DNA of 64,000 nt from Notospermus geniculatus (lineage: Eukaryota; Nemertea; Pilidiophora; Heteronemertea; Lineidae), in contig NMRB01000854.1 of the NCBI GenBank assembly GCA_002633025.1, positions 71,655 to 135,654 on the forward strand. Direction: 5' to 3'. A program made the position numbers and the translations under genes. The notes beneath the pieces are model-generated. The model saw only the letters and a list, made by a program, of their open reading frames with translations, made no database searches and was not told where the DNA came from. Of the stretch, positions 58,994 to 64,000 are shown one piece after another; positions within the stretch are counted from its first letter, which is position 1, and each line of letters begins with the position of its first letter.

Positions 58994-59205
58994 CATGAGA
59001 AAACTCGTGCCTGGAACAGTAGCTGCTGCCCCACAGAAGTTCAACTGCACATTGTCTTGTGCACAACTCAAGAATGCAGTCACAAAATTCGGACAACTTG
59101 TATGAGAAAACTCGCACCTGGAGCAGTGGGAGCCCACAGAAGTTCAACTGCATATTGTCTCGTACTTAACTCAAGAGTGCAGTCACATAATTCAGAAAAC
59201 TTCCA
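58994..59205. repeat. 106-bp tandem duplication
   Basis: TGAGAAAACTCGTGCCTGGA and TGAGAAAACTCGCACCTGGA begin two units that both continue with CACAGAAGTTCAACTGCA. Confidence 0.85.
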
Positions 59206-59325
59206 AAACGCATCCCTGGTTTAACCCGCTGAGCTGAACTGCCCATAACAGCATGGCATTCAAACCGAACGCACTGAACAAAATATCTCATACATGGAAT
59301 CCAATCTTCCCAGACGATCTCCAGT

Positions 59326-62300
59326 TCAGTTTTCTGCTTTCTTAAAATCTTTCAAAAGATCTTTAACCCCTTCTTCCACTTCAGCCTGCATCGCGCTGGC
59401 CGACTCCGCCCCACCCTCTGCCTGAGGGTCTGTGTCTGTTCCTCCAGATGTACCCTCCCCTCCACAATCTTGTAATCTATCAGGGTTGTATAAATCCAAA
59501 GTGTCGCCGTCGTTGAAAGGTTCCAAAGTCCCAGCTGCCTCTGCTTCTGAAATTGTGAAAAAAAATGCCAAGTTATCGCAAAATCCTGGAGTAAAACAAG
59601 CCACAGAAAAGACCAAGTAGAAATTTCGCAATTGGTTGAAAAAGAAGTCTGAGCACAGAAATGTGACCCTCCACAGCAAAACCAGTCACATGTTGCTCTT
59701 AGCCTGGCAGCTTGAGACCAAATGTTTGTCAGTGTCAATATTGTCTGTCTGTCATGAAATCTGAAATACCGGTAATCTATTTCTTCCATTCTCTCCTGGT
59801 GTCATCTTAGTTCGTTGCGGCTCACCTTCTGAGCGACATGCGACTGGTTTTGCTGTGTATAGGGTCAAAAATATGTTTTGTTATTTAGAAGCAATCTTCA
59901 TCCAAACCTTTTATAGCCTGTTCATGTTCCTCATCCCTCTCTTTCTGCGCCAAAGCTTTCTCTTCCCGTCGCTTCTTGTCCTCCTCCTCCATCGCTTTCT
60001 TCTCAGCTTCTATCTTCTCAAACTGCTCTAGAAAGACATGAACGAGAATCTCATACAGGGCTGCTCCACGTGCGAGTCTTCTCACACAACTACGGTAAGG
60101 GGAATCGCTTGTGTCACTTGTCTCGGCGTAAGTCGTTAGCAAACCAACAACGACGGCTGCCCATTGAGAGTCGACCTGCGTACGAAAACCAACGAGGAGG
60201 AGCGCCTTTCAAGGACATCCCCATCTGGACAGTTGCCGCCCACCCTAGGACTCCACCTGATATCAAAACTCGTCAATAGGAGCTGTTAGTGAGTTGACCA
60301 ATAGATGTCACTACGGCCCAATTCAGTACATACAGTGGACCCATTTATTCTTGATCGAGCACCAATCACGCGGATTTTCCTGCATATGGGTCCGCTAGAA
60401 CTTTGCTGCCATCTTTTTGGCAATACGCGCGGCTGACTGCTCCTATTGTACGTGTATTGGTAAACTTACTGGCTAAATGATCACATTGTTTTTTATGGGT
60501 CCCCCAGTGTAGTTTCTGGCAGTTCTGGTTACAATAGTTAACCTGGAAAGAAAGATTTGAAAAATCAACACAAACTCACATGAAGGAGCAACCGAAGTTG
60601 AGAAGTCATGTCTGTGGCAAGCATTACTCACCATTTTACATTTTGAACATTTCTTCTCAGCTTTTCTATTGCCACAAGTTGAACACAGTTTATCTTCATC
60701 TGAAGCCATGTGCGGTCCGTTCACGCTGGCTTCAAGGACGTTTAAAGCAGTCGGTGTACCACCCTGAAAACAGGAAGACATTACTATCAGAATAGAAATC
60801 AAAGTGACAAGATGCCTGAAGTTTATTAGACAAACACAACAATGCCACTTTTAGAATATTGGATCAAACCATGAACTTTGATGTGAGAGGCACTGATGTT
60901 TCCATTACGGCACTCTGACAGACAGACAGACCTTCAGACAGACAGACGGATCTGGCATGTCTGATATTTCCAGCACACAGGGTGCCATTTGAAGGTGAGT
61001 CAAGCCGTAACTACTGTACTTACAATAGGGATTGGAGCTATCTGTTTGGCCATATGTTGTAAAATGCAAGACTCTGGGTACGGATACTTTTTGATGGCAT
61101 CGCGGATGAACTTTTCCTGTGTCTCGGGAAAACCATCGCTATCACGACCTTTCACCAAACTGGAAAGAGAACAAAGTTGGGAAGTTCCATTTTCAGATCC
61201 ATGTCAAGGTGGCCAAAACGAAGAATTAGGCTTCATTCAAAGAGAGCCACCGTCTCTGCCACATGAAGAATGCGTCTCACTGGGGGTCGAACCCAGAACT
61301 TGAGCAGTAACAGGAGCCAATACTGTCACTGCACCACTATGACAACCTGGTTAAACCTAGTCATCCACATCAACTGCTGTACCGATTTCCGATGTTGAAC
61401 TGACATGTAACCAACTTACCTCTTAATCCATGGGTCCAAGCTTCCCTTACTCTCCAACACCTTCTCACACTGGCGGACAATGTGGGAAATATAATGCATC
61501 TTGATTGAAAGGAAGTCATTCGTATCAGAGTTCGTCTTCATCCCCTTCTCACAGATGAGGTCCAACACTTTACAAACCCGCTTCGCTTCTTGGAGGAGCT
61601 CTTTGTGCTCTTGAAGGTGCATGGAAATCTGGAATTCAGAAAACATGACAGACATCCTAATTTCTGATCTTGCAATGCTTTGAATTATCTTGAGTCGACA
61701 AGAGGTGGATCCCTTCCCTCCCAGATTTTCCACCTGTTGGTGCAGCCTGCATAGACAGCAAGCTGATGAACACAAACTTGAGATTCTATTTCTGGTCATT
61801 CCTGATGAAAGACCATCAGGGGCCATCTCAAAAATTGTTTTGATGCCAGAAAAGACGAAGTGACTTCGTCTGGGGGGGGGGGGGGAAGNNNNNNNNNNNN
61901 NNNNNNNNNNNNNNNNNNNNNNNNNNNNNNNNNNNNNNNNNNNNNNNNNNNNNNNNNNNNNNNNNNNNNNNNNNNNNNNNNNNNNNNNNNNNNTTGGGGA
62001 AGCCCACTTCATCTTTTTTTTAAAAAATTGGCATCACTCTTTTTTACATGAGAATAGATTTTACCATAAATAAATATTGCTTTCTTGGTTTACTAGTGTC
62101 TTCACATGTTTTTCTTTATCATCTTTCCATGCCTACCGTCCCTACATGGATGAAGCCAATGTCAAGTGCCCACTTCATCTTTTCAAGGGGGGGGGGGTCA
62201 GGGAAAAGATGAAGTCACTTCGTCTTTTTGGCATTAATGTAATTTTGAGACGGCCCCTTAACTGCTGAGAGCAGTAATGGCCATTGATGAGGAAAGCAGT

Positions 62301-63601
62301 AATGGCCATTGATGAGGAAAGACCATTAACTGCTGAGAGCAATGGTATCCAACCCCTTGGATCTATACCTAAACCTTCCTTGAACTTTTTGCTCTGTAGA
62401 GCCAAGCACTACCCATGTTTAAATCCTGTTCCAGAACATAAATACAGTACTCACCCCAACTGGATTCAAGTTTGTCATAAGAATCAAATTATGTACCGGG
62501 GCGGCGAGTGTGGCTGGTAGTTTTGGTTCCTTTTCCAAGCCGTGTGTGATGGTGTAATAATCCACGTCCTCACGTGAGAAGAAATTATTGATGAGTGAAA
62601 CACAATGATGCTGTCCAACAAATGCTGCCATTTGGGAAGCAGTGCGCCCGACTTTATTTGTGAGGCCAGTCTTGGCTCCATTGTCCATGAGTAGTTTGAC
62701 TATTCTCTGGTGACCTGAAAACACACGTAGGATGTGAAGTGTGAAAGTCTTGGGTTAGGGGTTTTGAAGAAGGTGGTCAGAACTGGCAGGCAGGTGTTAG
62801 GAAGTCTCCCCCAGGAACTTCTAAAATCTAAATGCTCAGTATGCCATTTTGAGCCAATTCTGATGAAGAATCAATCGTTGCTGAGAGTCCAGAGCCTCTG
62901 GATCTGTGCCTGTTTTTGAGACAAGACGGCAACCTGAATGAGTGAGCACCTTACCTACCAGATATGGCAGCAAACATGAGAGCTGTGTAACCCTGGTCAT
63001 GATGCAGTGAATTCACATCAGCTCCATGGGCAAGGAGGATTTCGCAGATGTCTAGTTTCCCTCGGTAAGCAGCATGTTGTAGTGGGGTCATTCCACTCTG
63101 TAAAGACAAGCAAAAGTCAGTTAAAGCGAATCGAAAGCGAAAAAATTTAATTTAGAAATAGAATTTGAAAGGGGACGAATTTTCAGCAAAAATGTAAACA
63201 AACTTCTCCAGAATGTCAACAAAAGAAATTTTCGTGCATTCTGATTGGCTGAATTTTCTGTTTACAAACACCATTCAAATGTAAACAAAATCCGCTTTCG
63301 ATTCGCTTTAACAGCAGGCCTTTCCGTTTGACGGGCGCGAAAATGCATGCACCTGATGCATGCATTTTCACGCCCGTCAATCAGAAAGGCCTGTAAAACA
63401 GAAGGTTTCACTTCATGGCAGAGGATCCGATACAAGATTTGTGTTTCCAGTTTTGGATTGGTAAACAAAGTCAAGATATTGCATCACTTATAAAAACAGC
63501 CTGTTGGGATCAATTGACTGGGATGTTCAGACTTACCCCATCCAGACAGTCAACCTTCACCCCTGGTGTACTAAGAAGCCGTTGCACGGCATCAAGTTTT
63601 C
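59326..63601 (-). CDS. ANKMY2: ANKMY2, ankyrin repeat and MYND domain protein 2 (5' incomplete)
   Basis: Nine exons, high to low: 63601-63537, 63097-62959, 62714-62455, 61628-61420, 61159-61024, 60763-60632, 60542-60470, 60027-59908 and 59546-59326, with phases agreeing. They give about 450 residues without the first exon (human protein 441). The ankyrin repeats show [27 protein letters not shown] and GYTALMFAA. The conserved block is [19 protein letters not shown] and EKEPKLP, then KMHYISHIV and [11 protein letters not shown]. The MYND finger spans two exons, [18 protein letters not shown] then [19 protein letters not shown], with all metal ligands present. A charged coiled-coil-like Glu/Lys segment and an acidic tail follow. 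Known orthologues bind FKBP38 and adenylyl cyclases and help ciliary Hedgehog signalling. The first exon was not found by 64000 and probably lies outside. Confidence 0.93.
61195..61350 (-). repeat. tRNA-derived SINE in ANKMY2 intron
   Basis: On the minus strand, TTGTCATAGTGGTGCAGTGA is A-box-like and GGGTTCGACCCCCAGT is the B box, followed by CATTCTTCATGTGGCAGAGA. It shares its body with 49690-49800. Confidence 0.7.
61819..62257. mobile_element. Inverted-repeat element with assembly gap
   Basis: GGGGCCATCTCAAAA and, reversed, GGGGCCGTCTCAAAA bound it. Inner GACGAAGTGACTTCGTC is a perfect palindrome. N run at 61889-61993. It lies in an ANKMY2 intron. Confidence 0.7.
63125..63307. mobile_element. 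TTAA-duplication MITE, 183 bp
   Basis: AGCGAATCGAAAGCG and its exact complement are flanked by TTAA (63121-63124, 63308-63311). It lies in an ANKMY2 intron. Confidence 0.85.
63315..63392. mobile_element. 78-bp near-perfect hairpin
   Basis: AGGCCTTTCCGTTTGACGGG pairs with the CCCGTCAATCAGAAAGGCCT end, with ATGCATGCA at the tip. It is directly next to the preceding MITE. Confidence 0.85.
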
Positions 63602-64000
63602 CTGAAAGTAACAAATTGATTCAATCTGCATGAGCACTGCCACTGCACTGGAACTCCTCACAGAGAGCTTGGAGAAATTAAGCTGAGAGTGAGACTAAAG
63701 TGACACAGTTTTAAAAAATTAGGAATTTTGCTGAATCGGGGATAGGCCTAGCCTCGACCCGTGATAAAGTACAATCCTGTAGGCTTCCCCCATCTCCACC
63801 TTCCATGCTTCCTTGACTTGACTCAGACGCGACGTGACGTGTGTGTGTTGACATGCCATTTTTGACATTTTGTTGCCAAAATTCAAAAAGGGCGAGGGAG
63901 GCCTGTCACTGTCTGTCATGCATTGTCATGACGACTAGCCTAGGCCTAGACCGAAAACTCCGGTCTCCGAACATAACACAGATGTTATGATTCTACGACC
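63602..64000. other. ANKMY2 upstream sequence
   Basis: No exon resembling the ANKMY2 N-terminus was recognised on the minus strand. This is probably intron, or poorly conserved first exon. Confidence 0.35.

Noticed and set aside
63719-63919. Minus-strand frame as ANKMY2 exon 1
   Set aside because: The sequence does not resemble the conserved N-terminus and has no suitable donor joining in phase to the exon at 63601.

Overview
The window is nuclear DNA from an invertebrate animal, most likely a marine deuterostome (echinoderm or hemichordate-like). This rests on spliced genes with GT-AG introns of a few hundred bases, orthologues of vertebrate genes (HPS3, ANKMY2, a class I myosin), a very heavy load of short DNA transposons, and countless TAGGCCTA-type words. 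The species assignment is inference; no operons, bacterial signals or CRISPR are present.

Left third (1-23 kb) is a transposon graveyard around one broken gene. A multi-exon hAT-transposase-derived gene of the KIAA1586/ZNF862 type (about 3.32-7.17 kb, +) is interrupted by a 376-bp element with a perfect 9-bp target duplication. Two larger relatives of that element lie at 12.2-13.8 kb and 14.9-18.0 kb. Each sits inside another inverted-repeat element, and the last also carries a palindromic 145-bp satellite array. Many foldback elements with TA, TTA, TAA or TTAA duplications fill the rest.

Middle (23-44 kb): a 5'-truncated non-LTR retrotransposon (24.1-26.6 kb), a diverged 290-bp tandem repeat split by another 9-bp-duplication element, and a CACTA-like element (30.9-32.1 kb). 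Then come an intronless rhodopsin-class GPCR (32.7-33.9 kb, +), a Penelope-like element with direct-repeat ends (35.7-37.2 kb, -), a TTAA element (37.9-39.0 kb) and a four-exon gene of about 261 residues that looks OB-fold-like (39.7-41.4 kb, +), followed by a decayed copy of its last exon. The first coding exon of a class I myosin (-) lies at 44.2-44.3 kb; no further myosin exon was recognised.

Right third (46-64 kb) holds two ordinary host genes on the minus strand. HPS3 (BLOC-2 subunit) has 19 coding exons whose phases all agree and gives a predicted 1154 residues. ANKMY2 (ankyrin repeats plus MYND finger) has nine exons, with its first exon not found. Their introns are studded with foldback elements and tRNA-like SINE pieces. 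The genes have no evident joint pathway: HPS3 serves lysosome-related organelles, ANKMY2 serves adenylyl cyclase/ciliary signalling, and the myosin serves membrane-actin traffic.

The most unusual structural material is the long-terminal-repeat family with 9-bp duplications (three copies), and an element made largely of TTACGCGTAA-like palindromes in an HPS3 intron. All boundaries, joins and similarities were read by eye, without database search.
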